A stretch of 64,000 bases of DNA from JAKAWQ01 sp035509315 (GTDB lineage: Bacteria > Pseudomonadota > Alphaproteobacteria > Acetobacterales > Acetobacteraceae): the NCBI GenBank assembly GCA_035509315.1, contig DATJLS010000060.1, positions 15,242-79,241 of the forward strand, written 5' to 3'. This document shows positions 18,098 through 27,128 of this stretch, piece by piece. Positions within the stretch are counted from its first letter, which is position 1. Each line of letters starts with the position of its first letter. Made by a program: the position numbers and the translations under genes. Under the pieces are notes generated by a model that was not told the DNA's origin, did not search any database, and worked only from the letters and a program-made list of their open reading frames with translations.

Positions 18098-18964
18098 CTA
18101 AGCCGAAGCGCGCGCGACGGCGCGGGCGAGCGCACGGCGGACCATGACACCCGCCATCTTCGTCCGGTAATCGGCCGGGCCGCGGCCATCCGGCGTGGGC
18201 TCGGTGATCGCCTCCGCGCGGCGCGCGGCCTCGGCGAAGGCGGCTTCCTCGGGCTTCTGGCCGATCAGCGCGGCGGCAGCGTCCGCGGCGAGCAGCGGCG
18301 TCGGCGCGACATTGGTGAGGCCGATCGCGCAGCTGGCGATCCGCCCGCCTACGAGGGTCAGCATCACGGCGGCGGCCGCGGTCGCGTAATCGCCGATCTT
18401 CCGCTTGAGCTTCTCATAGGCATAGCCATGCCCGGCCGAAGGATGGGGGATGACGATGGCGGTGAGGAGCTCGCCGGGCGTGAGCGACGTGACATAGGCG
18501 CCCTGATAGAAATCCCTTGCCTTGACCTCGCGCGTGCCACCGGAACCCGCGAGACGGTAGGTCGCATCCAGGCACATCATCAGGGCCGGCATGTCGTTGC
18601 CCGGATCGCCGTTCGCGACATTCCCGCCGATCGTGCCGCAGGAACGCACCTGGGGATCGGCGATCTGCAGCGCGGTCTCGCGTAGGATCGGGATGGCGCG
18701 GGCGAGGGCCGCATCCGCGATCAGAGCAGCCTGGGTGGTGGTGGCGCCGATCAGCCAACCCCTTTCCTCCCGGCGCGCACCCTTGAGCTCGGCAATCGCG
18801 CCGAGATCGATCAGGTGATCGGGCGCGGCGAGGCGGAGCTTCATCATCGGCACCAGGCTGTGGCCGCCGGCGAGCGCGCGGCCGTCTTCGGCGTGGGCGG
18901 CACAAAGCGCAACGGCCTCGGCGAGGCTGCGTGGGCGGTGATAGGCAAAGGGGCCTGGGATCAC
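18098..18964 (-). CDS. coxM: CO dehydrogenase medium (FAD-binding) subunit
   Basis: 288 residues of the CoxM/CutM family. The FAD-binding loops are A-G-G-H-S-L-V-P (32-39) and T-I-G-G-N-V-A-N-G-D-P (111-121), both conserved in form I CoxM. The C-terminal CO_deh_flav_C domain follows after about residue 180. Translation starts at GTG (18964), with GGGGGGAGG about 8 nt upstream. It is the electron exit of the heterohexamer. The 144 bp upstream, between coxM and the coxC-like gene, may hold a promoter. Confidence 0.95.
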   Translation of the reverse strand: MIPGPFAYHRPRSLAEAVALCAAHAEDGRALAGGHSLVPMMKLRLAAPDHLIDLGAIAELKGARREERGWLIGATTTQAALIADAALARAIPILRETALQIADPQVRSCGTIGGNVANGDPGNDMPALMMCLDATYRLAGSGGTREVKARDFYQGAYVTSLTPGELLTAIVIPHPSAGHGYAYEKLKRKIGDYATAAAAVMLTLVGGRIASCAIGLTNVAPTPLLAADAAAALIGQKPEEAAFAEAARRAEAITEPTPDGRGPADYRTKMAGVMVRRALARAVARASA

Positions 18965-19108
18965 GGCGATTTCCTCCCCCCGTTCTTCTTCGGGCCGGAG
19001 TATGCGGAGGCGCGCGGGAGAGACCCAAGCGCAAAAGCGCGAGGGCGGGATGACGGCCTCAGATGCCGGTTTCGCGGCGCGAACGGCGATGTGGATGCAC
19101 GAAAAGCG

Positions 19109-20254
19109 TCAGCTTAGCTGACCTTCCGCGCGCGCGGCGAGCAGGGTTCGAAGCGATGACAGCCGACTCCTGCTCACCGGCACCGGGTTGGCGGCCCCGG
19201 CGACCCAGGCGAGCCCGCCATCGCCCGTACGCTCGATGGCGGTGATGGCGTCGAGCGCCACGAGATGGCTGCGATGGACGCGGAGGAAGTGCCGCGGATC
19301 AAGCTTTGCCTCCACGGCACTGATGGAAAGAAGGCAGAGCGCCTCACCCTCCGCATCGGCGAGCGTCGTGTAATGGCCATTGGCATGGACGGCGCGCAGG
19401 CGCTCGACGGGGACATAGACGGTCCGTCCCTGGCGTTCCGCCGGCAGCGCCCGGACGAGACGGGGCGGCGGTGGTTCCTCGGCTGGCTCCGGCCGTGGCT
19501 CCGGCCCGGACTCCGGCATGGAAGCGAGCCAGGGGAAGGGCGCTGGGACGGGAATCGGGATGGGAACCGGGGCGGGAGCTGCGGGCTTCGCTTCGGCGCG
19601 CGCGGGATTGAGCGCGAGCAGGAAGCCGAGCGAGATCGCGAGCGCGACGAACGCCACCACCAAGGCGAAGAGGCGGGGGGAAAGGCCTGCTTCCGCCGGT
19701 GCGGAGGGCAGGCAGAGGATCGTCGTCCCCTCCATCGCCGTATAGTGCATGCCCGAGATCGCGAGCCCGATCAGGGTCGCGGCGACGACCGGCGGGCGAG
19801 GGGGGCTTCCGGTGCGAAAGGCGAGATGAAGCCCGAGCCCGGAGGCGGAGACGCCGATGATCGTGCTGGCGATGACGTAGACCGGGTCGTAGCTCAGCAA
19901 AAACCCGGCACTGAGCGCGGACATGCCGATGAAATGCATCCCCACGATGCCCCCACCCATGAGAAGGGCGCCGAGAAGGAAGAACGCCGGCGAGAGCGGG
20001 CGGTTGGCGACGAGGGCGATGGCGCCGCCGACCGCGAGGATCGCGACCACGAAGGAGAGCAGCGTGCGCCCGGCGAGGTAGTGCGCGGGCGCCGGCATGT
20101 GCAGCGCCAGCATGCCCACGAAATGCATCGCCCAGATGGAGACGCCGAGCGTGACCGCCGAGGCGCCGAGAAGGGCGAGGCGGCCGCGCCCGGCCGCTTC
20201 ATGCATGCGTGTCGCGAGCACAAGGGCGACGAAGGCGCCTTGGATGGCGAGCAA
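19109..20254 (-). CDS. coxC: CoxC-like MHYT/LytTR membrane regulator, start uncertain
   Basis: The N-terminal half is a seven-helix MHYT sensor with the repeated A-M-H-F-V-G-M, G-M-H-F-I-G-M and G-M-H-Y-T-A-M motifs that are thought to bind a metal. After a Pro-rich linker comes a LytTR DNA-binding domain (about residues 285-380; V-H-A-N-G-H-Y-T and F-L-R-V-H-R-S-H-L-V). This architecture and place, upstream of coxM, match CoxC of Oligotropha. In-frame family-like sequence (I-D-Y-A-P-S-L-V-V-L-S-V) continues upstream of 20254, but no ATG, GTG or TTG precedes it; the first usable codon is a TTG inside the first helix with no ribosome-binding site. An ATG at 20307 is one base out of frame. Confidence 0.75.
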   Translation of the reverse strand: MLAIQGAFVALVLATRMHEAAGRGRLALLGASAVTLGVSIWAMHFVGMLALHMPAPAHYLAGRTLLSFVVAILAVGGAIALVANRPLSPAFFLLGALLMGGGIVGMHFIGMSALSAGFLLSYDPVYVIASTIIGVSASGLGLHLAFRTGSPPRPPVVAATLIGLAISGMHYTAMEGTTILCLPSAPAEAGLSPRLFALVVAFVALAISLGFLLALNPARAEAKPAAPAPVPIPIPVPAPFPWLASMPESGPEPRPEPAEEPPPPRLVRALPAERQGRTVYVPVERLRAVHANGHYTTLADAEGEALCLLSISAVEAKLDPRHFLRVHRSHLVALDAITAIERTGDGGLAWVAGAANPVPVSRSRLSSLRTLLAARAEGQLS

Positions 20255-20316
20255 GACCGAGAGGACAACGAGTGACGGTGCGTAGTCGATCGGACCCTCG
20301 CCGGCATTTCCCCTAC

Positions 20317-20444
20317 TGTCCCGATTCCGAAGTGCGTCGCATGGGAATGCGGACGGAATCGGGACACTGACTCTTTGTTTTCAGTGGCCTGCTTATCCTC
20401 TCCGTTCGTCGCGAAATGCGACGAACTTCGAGGGCAGGACACTG
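20317..20444. repeat. Two-hairpin repeat family C, copy 1
   Basis: Two strong hairpins in 128 bp. The first stem is TGTCCCGATTCCG with CGGAATCGGGACA; the second is TTCGTCGC with GCGACGAA. The motif TTCGAGGGCAGGACACTG closes the unit. A closely similar unit lies at 27129-27274. It fills the gap between the methyltransferase stop and the coxC-like gene and could act as a terminator or processing site, but this is inference. Confidence 0.7.
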
Positions 20445-20461
20445 CGCGGGGATTTCTACCA

Positions 20462-22138
20462 TCAGGCCCGACGCGGCTCCAACGGCCCGCACATTTTGCC
20501 GGCCAGCGCCTCGCCGTTCAGAGAGGCCCGGTAGAGGCCGGAAGCGGTTCCGCCTTCCGCCTCCAGGGAGGCGCGGACGCGGGCAAAGCGCGCGCGTGCG
20601 CGAACGGGATCGCCGCCCGGCTGGATATCGAGGATGGCGAGCGTGAAGAGCGCATCGCGCCGGATGGGCGTAAGGGGCATCGCTTCCTCCTGATCGAGCG
20701 CCTCGGCGTGGGCGAGCGCGCGGGCGGAGGCGTAATGCCCGGCGTTGACAAGGCCGGTGAGCGCCCGGCGCATGATGTCCCGCCTTCGCCCGGCACCCTC
20801 TCCCGGCGCCGGAGGAAGCTCGGCAAGGCGCGCGAGCAGGCCAGGAGCGTCGGTCTCGGCATCGCAGAGCAGCGCCTCGGCCCTGGCGGTCCAGCCGAGA
20901 GTCTCCGTCTCCCCATCCTCGAGCATCGCGGCCGCGAGCGCGTGGCGGAGCGCGCCGGCGGCCTCGGCAGCAGCGGCGAAGAGCGAGCGGATCGCGGTGC
21001 GGGGCTCGCCTTCGTGCAGCCGCAGGATCGCCCGGGCGTAGAGAATGGCCGGAAGATTGAGCGGCATGAGAGCGACGAGGCCGTCGAGCGAGGCCTGGTG
21101 GATCGTTGCCGGCAAGGGCAAGGGTGCATCGATCGCGATGCCGAAGCGCGCCCTGAGACGGCGCTCGAGCATGGGCATGACGGCGCGGGCGGTCGCGAGA
21201 TCGGAATCGTTCACGCTTTCGAGGAGCGCGTGGCCGGCGAAGGCGATCTGCAGCCCGGGATCCTGCGCGAAGCACGCGGCGCGCTCGCGAAGCCAGCTTC
21301 GGTAGCGCGCGCGGGCCTCCGCCCGGTCGGCGCGGAGCGCGAGTGGGGCGCGCGAGGCGAAGGCGATGAGCGAAAAGGAGTCCTGCTCGATCCGGACATG
21401 ATCGAAGCCGCATTCCGCGAGCAGGCGGGCAAGGCTCGCCTGGCTTTGCAGGATGAGATGGAGGCCGGGCGAGAGCAGCGGCACGAGCGCGCCGGAAGAG
21501 GTTTGCGGGCGGATCGCGGCCGCATCCGGCGTCGTGAGCACGAGGATGCCATCCGCGGCGAGGGAATGCCGCAGCATGAGGAGAAATTCGCGCGGGGAGG
21601 GAACATGCTCGATGACCTCGGCGGCCATCAGCACATCGAAGGCTCCGAATGCGGTGCCGCGAAAATAATCGCACGTGATCGGCAGGGAGAGACGCCTGCG
21701 GCCGGCTTCGGCGATCGGCGAGGGATCGTAGCCGCCACCCCGCCAGCCGAGCCCGTGGATCGCGAAATCGAGCCCGAAGCCGAGGCCGCTTCCAACCTCG
21801 AGATAGCGTGTGCCTGGAGGGCGGGGAATGCGGGCGAGGAGGCCAACGCTCTGCCAGAGGCCAGTGCCCTGCTGAAGATAGAACTCGGTCCGGCCCTGCT
21901 CGGCAATATTCGGGTCGGTGTAATCGGGCGGGGTGAGGTCGTCATAGAAGGCGACGCCACAGGCGGGGCAGGTGAGCACCGCGTTGCATCGGTCCGGATT
22001 GTCCCTGGTGTGCCAGCCGACCGTGACGAGAACGGGTTTTTCGCCCTGGTCGCCACATTGCGGGCACGCCATCGGCCGTGCGAGGCCCGGGCTGGGCCAG
22101 CCGAGGCGCGGAAGCCCGTCGGTGGGATCCGAACTCAT
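20462..22138 (-). CDS. Class I SAM-dependent methyltransferase with N-terminal zinc ribbon
   Basis: 558 residues. A zinc ribbon opens the protein (C-P-Q-C-G ... C-P-A-C-G, about residues 22-60). The methyltransferase core follows: Y-L-E-V-G-S-G-L-G-F-G-L-D (motif I), then F-D-V-L-M-A-A-E-V-I-E-H-V-P-S-P and L-V-L-T-T-P-D-A. The last 250 residues are alpha-helical and Ala-rich with no motif that I recognise, possibly TPR-like. The ATG at 22138 overlaps the stop of the MFS gene (ATGA). The methyl acceptor is unknown; zinc-ribbon methyltransferases of this type often modify sugars or lipids. Confidence 0.8.
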   Translation of the reverse strand: MSSDPTDGLPRLGWPSPGLARPMACPQCGDQGEKPVLVTVGWHTRDNPDRCNAVLTCPACGVAFYDDLTPPDYTDPNIAEQGRTEFYLQQGTGLWQSVGLLARIPRPPGTRYLEVGSGLGFGLDFAIHGLGWRGGGYDPSPIAEAGRRRLSLPITCDYFRGTAFGAFDVLMAAEVIEHVPSPREFLLMLRHSLAADGILVLTTPDAAAIRPQTSSGALVPLLSPGLHLILQSQASLARLLAECGFDHVRIEQDSFSLIAFASRAPLALRADRAEARARYRSWLRERAACFAQDPGLQIAFAGHALLESVNDSDLATARAVMPMLERRLRARFGIAIDAPLPLPATIHQASLDGLVALMPLNLPAILYARAILRLHEGEPRTAIRSLFAAAAEAAGALRHALAAAMLEDGETETLGWTARAEALLCDAETDAPGLLARLAELPPAPGEGAGRRRDIMRRALTGLVNAGHYASARALAHAEALDQEEAMPLTPIRRDALFTLAILDIQPGGDPVRARARFARVRASLEAEGGTASGLYRASLNGEALAGKMCGPLEPRRA

Positions 22139-23316
22139 GACGGAGAAAGCCTTGCCGCGCGGAGGGGAATGAGGAAGAGCCCGGCGAGCGAAGCCAGCAG
22201 GCCGGCGAGGAGGAAGACGCAAGCTGGCCGCATGATGGCAAGCAGCGGTGCGGCGAGGGTAGGGGCTGCCGCCTGCGCGAGCAGGACCGGCATGGCAAGC
22301 CAGCCGAGGCGCGCCGCGTAGCCCGCGGGACCGAAGATTGCCATCGGCAGGGTGCCGCGATTGATGGTGAGGACGCCGTTGCTCATCCCGTAAAGGACCG
22401 CGAAGGCGGGCGCGGCGTGCGGCCCGCCGAGCAGCAGCAGGGCGATGCCGAGCGGAAGGAGCGCGGCGGCGAGGCGGGCACGGGCGAGGATGCCGAGCCA
22501 ACCTGTGAGCGCCCAGTCGAGGATGCGGCCGGCCACCTGGCTCGGCCCGAACAGGGCGGCGGCGAAGACCGCGTGGGCGCGGGTGAGACCGATGCCCGAG
22601 AAGAGCACGAGGACATAGACGGCGATCGCTGAGGTGATGAGCCAGCGCAGCGTGAAATAGACCGCGAGGCAGAAGCTGCGGAACGATGCGGCCCGTTCGG
22701 GCGAACACTGCGCGGCGGGCGGCGCTATTTGATGCGATAAAGAAATAAAATGGGGGACGAAGACGAGGACGAGCGGGAGGTTCAGCGCAAGCTCGAGCCC
22801 GGCATAGAGGAGCAGAAGGTCTCGCCAGCCGATCGCGGTGGCGAGGAAGGTGCCGAGGGGCCAGAAGATCGTACTGGCGAATCCCGCGATCAGCGTGATG
22901 CCGGTGATGACCGGCGCGGCCTCCGCACCGAGCAGGCAGCCGACGGTGGCGAAGGCGGCATCGTAAAGGCCGAGCGCCATGCCGATGCCGAGAACGGTCC
23001 AACCGAGATACCAGAGCGCGAGATCGGGGGAGAGGGCGAGCAGGATGAGGCCGGCGGCGATGACGAGGCTGCCGGCCGCGAGAACGGGACGGCCGCCGCT
23101 GCGGTCGATCCGCCTGCCGATGCGCGGGGCGATGGCGCCGGCGATGAGGAGCGCCCAGGAGATGCCGCCGACGACCGCGACGCGCGCGGCGCCGAGGCTT
23201 TGCGCGGCGGGGGCGGCGATGACGGCCGGGAGGTAGAAGCTCACGCCCCAGGAGACGACCTGGTAGCAGCCGAGCGCGAGCGCGAGCGGGCGGGGGCGGA
23301 GCGGGATTTCCGGCAT
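22135..23316 (-). CDS. MFS transporter
   Basis: 393 residues with about twelve hydrophobic helices. The loop G-R-R-I-D-R-S-G-G-R-P between helices 2 and 3 is the MFS motif A (G-x-x-x-D-R-x-G-x-R). The start at 23316 is chosen because the first helix begins right after it; the 55-residue upstream extension is low in hydrophobicity and runs into the next gene. Substrate unknown. It is translationally coupled to the methyltransferase and lies 20 bp after the cyclopropane synthase gene, so the three form one operon. Confidence 0.82.
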   Translation of the reverse strand: MPEIPLRPRPLALALGCYQVVSWGVSFYLPAVIAAPAAQSLGAARVAVVGGISWALLIAGAIAPRIGRRIDRSGGRPVLAAGSLVIAAGLILLALSPDLALWYLGWTVLGIGMALGLYDAAFATVGCLLGAEAAPVITGITLIAGFASTIFWPLGTFLATAIGWRDLLLLYAGLELALNLPLVLVFVPHFISLSHQIAPPAAQCSPERAASFRSFCLAVYFTLRWLITSAIAVYVLVLFSGIGLTRAHAVFAAALFGPSQVAGRILDWALTGWLGILARARLAAALLPLGIALLLLGGPHAAPAFAVLYGMSNGVLTINRGTLPMAIFGPAGYAARLGWLAMPVLLAQAAAPTLAAPLLAIMRPACVFLLAGLLASLAGLFLIPLRAARLSPS

Positions 23317-23336
23317 CGTCTCGGGGATGGCGCTGC

Positions 23337-24548
23337 TCAGACCGGGAGCGCGGACTCCGTCGCGCGGATATAGTCGCGCGTGAGCGGCACCGTATCGACG
23401 CGACGGGCGAGCTGGAGCTGAAAGACCATCAGCCCGCCATGGCGGAAGCCCATCTCGCTGCCCGCGAGATAGAATTCCCACATGCGGCAGAACCGCTCGT
23501 CGTAGATATCGCGGATCACGGCCCTCTTGGCGAGGAAGCGCTCGCGCCAGTGGCGGAGCGTCTCGGCATAATGCAGGCGCAGGATCTCGATATCCGTGGC
23601 CCAGAGTCCCGCCCGCTCGACATGCGGAAGAACCTCCGAAAGCGCGGGAACATAGCCGCCCGGAAAGATATATTTGCGTGTCCAGGAATCGGTGAGGCCG
23701 GGAACATCCATCCGTCCGATCGAATGGATCAGGGCGACGCCGCCGGGGGCGAGAAGGCGGCGGACCGCGGCGAAGAAGCCTTCGTAATGCGGCGAGCCGA
23801 CATGCTCGAACATGCCGACCGAAACGATCCGGTCGTAAGCACCTTCGACCTCGCGATAATCTGTGAGCGAGAAGCAGACGCGATCGGCGAGGCCCGAAGC
23901 TTCGGCGCGGGCGGTGGCGCGAGCATGCTGCTCGGCCGAAAGCGTGACGCCGTCCACGCGGACCTCCTCCATGCGGGCGAGCGCGAGGGCGAGGCTGCCC
24001 CAGCCGCAGCCGATATCGAGCACGCGCTGGCCGGGCGCGAGCAGGAGCTTGGCCGCGATATGGCGCTGCTTGGCGCGCTGCGCCTCCTCGAGCGAGAGAT
24101 CGGGCCGCGGAAAATAGGCGCAGGAATAATTGAGATCGGAATCGAGGAAGAGACGGAACAGGGTTTCGGAAAGATCGTAATGGTGGGCGACGTTGCGCCG
24201 CGCGGCGGCGATCGGGTTGTGCTGCTGAAGCCTTCGGGCCAGCGCCCGAAAGGCGCGGGCGAGAGGGCCGCGCCGTGCGTGCTCGCGGTTGCCGAGATTG
24301 CGCCCGACGAGGGCGAAGAGATCGGCGAGCGTGCCCTGCTCGAGCACGAGATCGCCGTTCATATAGGCTTCACCGAAATGGAGGGCGGGGCGAAGCGCCA
24401 CCCGCAGGAAGCTCGCGCGGCCGCGGAAACGGATTGTGACATCCGCGACGCCTTCCGCGGGCGCGCCGAAGGAGAGCGCCCGGCCGCCGGCGGTGAGAAC
24501 GGTAAGGCGGCCTTCGCGGATGAAGCCGGCGAGCATGCGTTCGAGCAA
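23337..24548 (-). CDS. cfa: Cyclopropane-fatty-acyl-phospholipid synthase
   Basis: 403 residues from a TTG at 24548. The SAM-binding motif I is V-L-D-I-G-C-G-W-G-S-L-A, followed by the CFA-specific V-G-M-F-E-H-V-G and the Y-I-F-P-G-G-Y segment. H-H-Y-D-L-S-E-T-L-F-R-L-F-L-D precedes motif I. The enzyme methylenates unsaturated acyl chains of membrane lipids. GAGGAAG lies 6-7 nt before the TTG, whereas the ATG four codons on (24536) has no ribosome-binding site. An inverted-repeat element sits 36 bp upstream, within the likely promoter. Confidence 0.88.
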   Translation of the reverse strand: MLERMLAGFIREGRLTVLTAGGRALSFGAPAEGVADVTIRFRGRASFLRVALRPALHFGEAYMNGDLVLEQGTLADLFALVGRNLGNREHARRGPLARAFRALARRLQQHNPIAAARRNVAHHYDLSETLFRLFLDSDLNYSCAYFPRPDLSLEEAQRAKQRHIAAKLLLAPGQRVLDIGCGWGSLALALARMEEVRVDGVTLSAEQHARATARAEASGLADRVCFSLTDYREVEGAYDRIVSVGMFEHVGSPHYEGFFAAVRRLLAPGGVALIHSIGRMDVPGLTDSWTRKYIFPGGYVPALSEVLPHVERAGLWATDIEILRLHYAETLRHWRERFLAKRAVIRDIYDERFCRMWEFYLAGSEMGFRHGGLMVFQLQLARRVDTVPLTRDYIRATESALPV

Positions 24549-24583
24549 GATGGCTTCCTCTTGGTTCCTGGCGTTGGTTCTTA

Positions 24584-24747
24584 GAGCTCGTTTGAAAATG
24601 CGGCTTGCGGTTTTGCGGAAGGGCCGCAGGCGCTGGTCCGGCGTGGCTTTCGAGAACCGGAGCGGAGCGGCCTTTGGGGGCCGTGAGCACCGGAAGCGCA
24701 GAAAGGCGGGTCGGGCGACCACCGCAGTCGCATTCTCAAACGAGCTC
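24584..24747. mobile_element. MITE-like element with terminal inverted repeats, copy 2
   Basis: 164 bp. The left end GAGCTCGTTTGAAAATGCG and the right end GCATTCTCAAACGAGCTC are complementary except for one base. It is flanked by direct TTA repeats (24581-24583 and 24748-24750). The ends differ from copies 1 and 3 at three of the first seven bases on both sides, so they were changed together, as expected if a different but related transposase moved it. The interior is shared with copy 1. Confidence 0.8.
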
Positions 24748-24809
24748 TTAGGGGGCCATGGTAGGGTGCCCGAGCCCTCGAGGGTAGAGCGGATGGGAAG
24801 GAGCGGAGA

Positions 24810-25361
24810 ATGAGCCGGCTGGCGCCGATCGAGGTGGAAAAGCTCGATGCAGAGCAGCGGATTGTCTATGACGCGGTCGTGGCCGGGCCGCGCGGGAGCG
24901 TGCGAGGACCGGTGCCGTTCTGGCTGAAGAGCCCCGGCCTTGCGGATCCCGCGCAGCGGTTGGGGGCCTTTCTGCGTTTCGAGTCCGAGCTGCCGGCGAA
25001 GCTCCGGGAACTTGCGATCCTGGTGACGGCGCGCGCGACCACGGCGCAGTTCGAGTGGTACATGCACCGCCCGCTCGCGGAGAAGGCGGGGCTTCCGCCC
25101 GCGATTGCCGATGCGATCGCCGTGCGCGCCGAGCCGGTCTTCGCCGACGAGGACGAGGCGCTGACCTACGCTCTTGCCCGCGTGCTCTGCCAAAATTACG
25201 GGATCGGGGAAGCGCTGTTCGGGCGCGGGCTCGCGCGCTTCGGCGAGAAGGGGATGGTCGAGCTTGTCGGGCTGGTCGGCTACTACACGATGGTGGCGAT
25301 GACGCTCAATGCGTTCGGCGCGGCCTTGCCGGAAGGAACGGCGCCGCCGCTCTCTTCGTGA
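24810..25361 (+). CDS. Carboxymuconolactone decarboxylase-like protein
   Basis: 183 residues of the CMD/AhpD-like helical fold. The core L-P-A-K-L-R-E-L-A-I-L-V-T-A-R-A-T-T-A-Q-F-E-W and a helix rich in A/L (M-V-E-L-V-G-L-V-G-Y-Y-T-M-V) match the family. The C-x-x-C of AhpD peroxidases is absent, so a redox role is unlikely. A related gene is at 53447. GAAGGAGCGG lies just before the ATG. The true substrate is unknown. Confidence 0.8.
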   Translation: MSRLAPIEVEKLDAEQRIVYDAVVAGPRGSVRGPVPFWLKSPGLADPAQRLGAFLRFESELPAKLRELAILVTARATTAQFEWYMHRPLAEKAGLPPAIADAIAVRAEPVFADEDEALTYALARVLCQNYGIGEALFGRGLARFGEKGMVELVGLVGYYTMVAMTLNAFGAALPEGTAPPLSS

Positions 25362-25440
25362 AACGGTTTCTCGCTTGCCCGGGCTCGGACCTTCCCCTAG
25401 CCTTGAGCACGGGAGAGCAAAAAATCCGACGGAGGCGTCG

Positions 25441-27054
25441 ATGGCGATAAAGCGGCGTACCCTTCTGGGGGCGGCGGGCGGGATGGCTGCGGCCGCTTCC
25501 CTGCCCCGGCCGGCGATTTCGGCCGGCGGGACGAGCGTTGGGGCGAGCGTTCTGAAATTCATCCCGCAAGCAAACCTGACCATTCTCGATCCGATCACCA
25601 CGACCGCGGCGGTGACGCAGAATCATTGCTATTATGTCTGGGACACGCTCTATGCGGTGGATGAGCATCTCGTGCCGCATCCGCAAATGGCAGCCGGCCA
25701 CAGCGTTTCGAGCGACCAGAGGACCTGGACGATCACCCTGCGAGACGGGCTCAAGTTCCATGACGGCGCGCCCGTGCGTGCGGCCGACTGCATCGCCAGC
25801 ATCAAGCGCTGGGCGAGCGTCGATCCGTTCGGCGAGGACCTCGCGGAAGCGGTCGACAGCTATGTGGCGAAGAGCGACAAATCCTTCGATATAAGACTCA
25901 AGACGCCGTTTCCGCTGCTCGATGCCGCGCTGGCCAAGCCGGCCGCGAACGTGCCGGTGATCATGCCGGAGCACATCGCGGCGCAACCGGCGGCGAAGGC
26001 GATCACGATCGATCAGGTGATCGGTTCGGGCCCGTGCAGGTTCGAGGCGAAGGAGTATGTCTCGGGCAGCCGGGTGGTCTATTCGAAGTTCGCCGACTAT
26101 GTGCCGCGTCCGGAGAAGTCGAGCTGGGCCTCGGGCGGCAAGATCGTGAATTTCGACAGGATCGAATGGCATGTCATTCCCGATCCCGGAACGGCGGTGG
26201 CGGCGCTGCAATCGGGCGAGGTCGATTGGTGGGAGCTCGTGCTGCCCAACCTGATCCCGCTTCTGGCGACGAACAAGGATATCGTGATCGGAGCCGGCAA
26301 CCCGACCGGGTATCTGGGCTGCCTGCGGTTCAATTCTCTCTTTCCGCCTTTCGACAATGTCCTGATGCGTCAGGCGGTGATGATGGCGGTCGATCAATCC
26401 GCGTACATGCGCGCGGTGACCGCGAACAATCCCAAGAATTTCGAGATCTGCCACTCTTTCTTCCCGCTCGGCACGACCTATGGCATTCCGCCCAACCCCG
26501 ATCCCATGGCCAAGGGGCCTGACCTCGGGGAAGCGAAGAAGCTGATCGAGGCGGCGAAATATGCGGGGCAGAAGATCGTCATCATCAACCCGACCGATTT
26601 TCCCTCGATCCAGCCTTTCGGGGAAATCACCTATGCCACACTGAAGAAGCTCGGCCTCAATGTCGATCTGGTCGAGACGGACTGGGGCACGGTGGTGCAG
26701 CGGCGCGCGAGCAAGGCGCCGGTCGACAAGGGCGGCTGGACGATTTTTCACACCTGGTGGCTCGGGGTCTCGCTCTACAATCCTGCCGTCAACCCGATCA
26801 TTCTCGGCCAGGGCCTCAAGGGCTGGTTCGGATGGTACCAGAGCGACGAGATGATGGCGCTGAACAATGACTGGCTCACGGCGAACGGCGCCGATGCGCG
26901 GCAGGCGGTCGCGGCGAAGATGCAGGCGCTCGCCTTCCATGACGTGCCGACGGTGCCGCTCGGGCAGTTCTATATCCGCACCGCCTATCGCAGCACGCTC
27001 TCCGGCGTGAGCATCGGCGCCTCGCCCTATCCGTGGAATGTACGACGCGCCTGA
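25441..27054 (+). CDS. Peptide/opine-type ABC transporter substrate-binding protein
   Basis: 537 residues of the SBP_bac_5 (DppA/OppA) family. A Tat-like export signal, K-R-R-T-L-L-G-A-A-G-G-M, opens the protein. Family motifs follow: L-D-P-I-T-T-T in the first lobe, W-T-I-T-L-R-D-G-L-K-F-H-D-G-A-P-V near residue 95 and L-R-F-N-S-L-F-P-P-F-D-N-V-L-M-R-Q-A-V in the middle. GGAGG precedes the ATG at 25441. It is the first gene of a complete importer; the substrate may be a short peptide or another polar organic compound. Confidence 0.9.
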   Translation: MAIKRRTLLGAAGGMAAAASLPRPAISAGGTSVGASVLKFIPQANLTILDPITTTAAVTQNHCYYVWDTLYAVDEHLVPHPQMAAGHSVSSDQRTWTITLRDGLKFHDGAPVRAADCIASIKRWASVDPFGEDLAEAVDSYVAKSDKSFDIRLKTPFPLLDAALAKPAANVPVIMPEHIAAQPAAKAITIDQVIGSGPCRFEAKEYVSGSRVVYSKFADYVPRPEKSSWASGGKIVNFDRIEWHVIPDPGTAVAALQSGEVDWWELVLPNLIPLLATNKDIVIGAGNPTGYLGCLRFNSLFPPFDNVLMRQAVMMAVDQSAYMRAVTANNPKNFEICHSFFPLGTTYGIPPNPDPMAKGPDLGEAKKLIEAAKYAGQKIVIINPTDFPSIQPFGEITYATLKKLGLNVDLVETDWGTVVQRRASKAPVDKGGWTIFHTWWLGVSLYNPAVNPIILGQGLKGWFGWYQSDEMMALNNDWLTANGADARQAVAAKMQALAFHDVPTVPLGQFYIRTAYRSTLSGVSIGASPYPWNVRRA

Positions 27055-27128
27055 ACCCTGCGGTTTTCACCGCGCGGCACGGAAGGGCCAGGTCCAGGCT
27101 GCGGAGCCTCTGGTTAGGGTTTTCCCAG

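Noticed and set aside
23439..24584. 381-codon open frame on the plus strand
   Set aside because: Antisense to the cyclopropane synthase gene; no ribosome-binding site or family motif.
25306..26940. 544-codon open frame on the minus strand
   Set aside because: Antisense shadow of the peptide-binding-protein gene.
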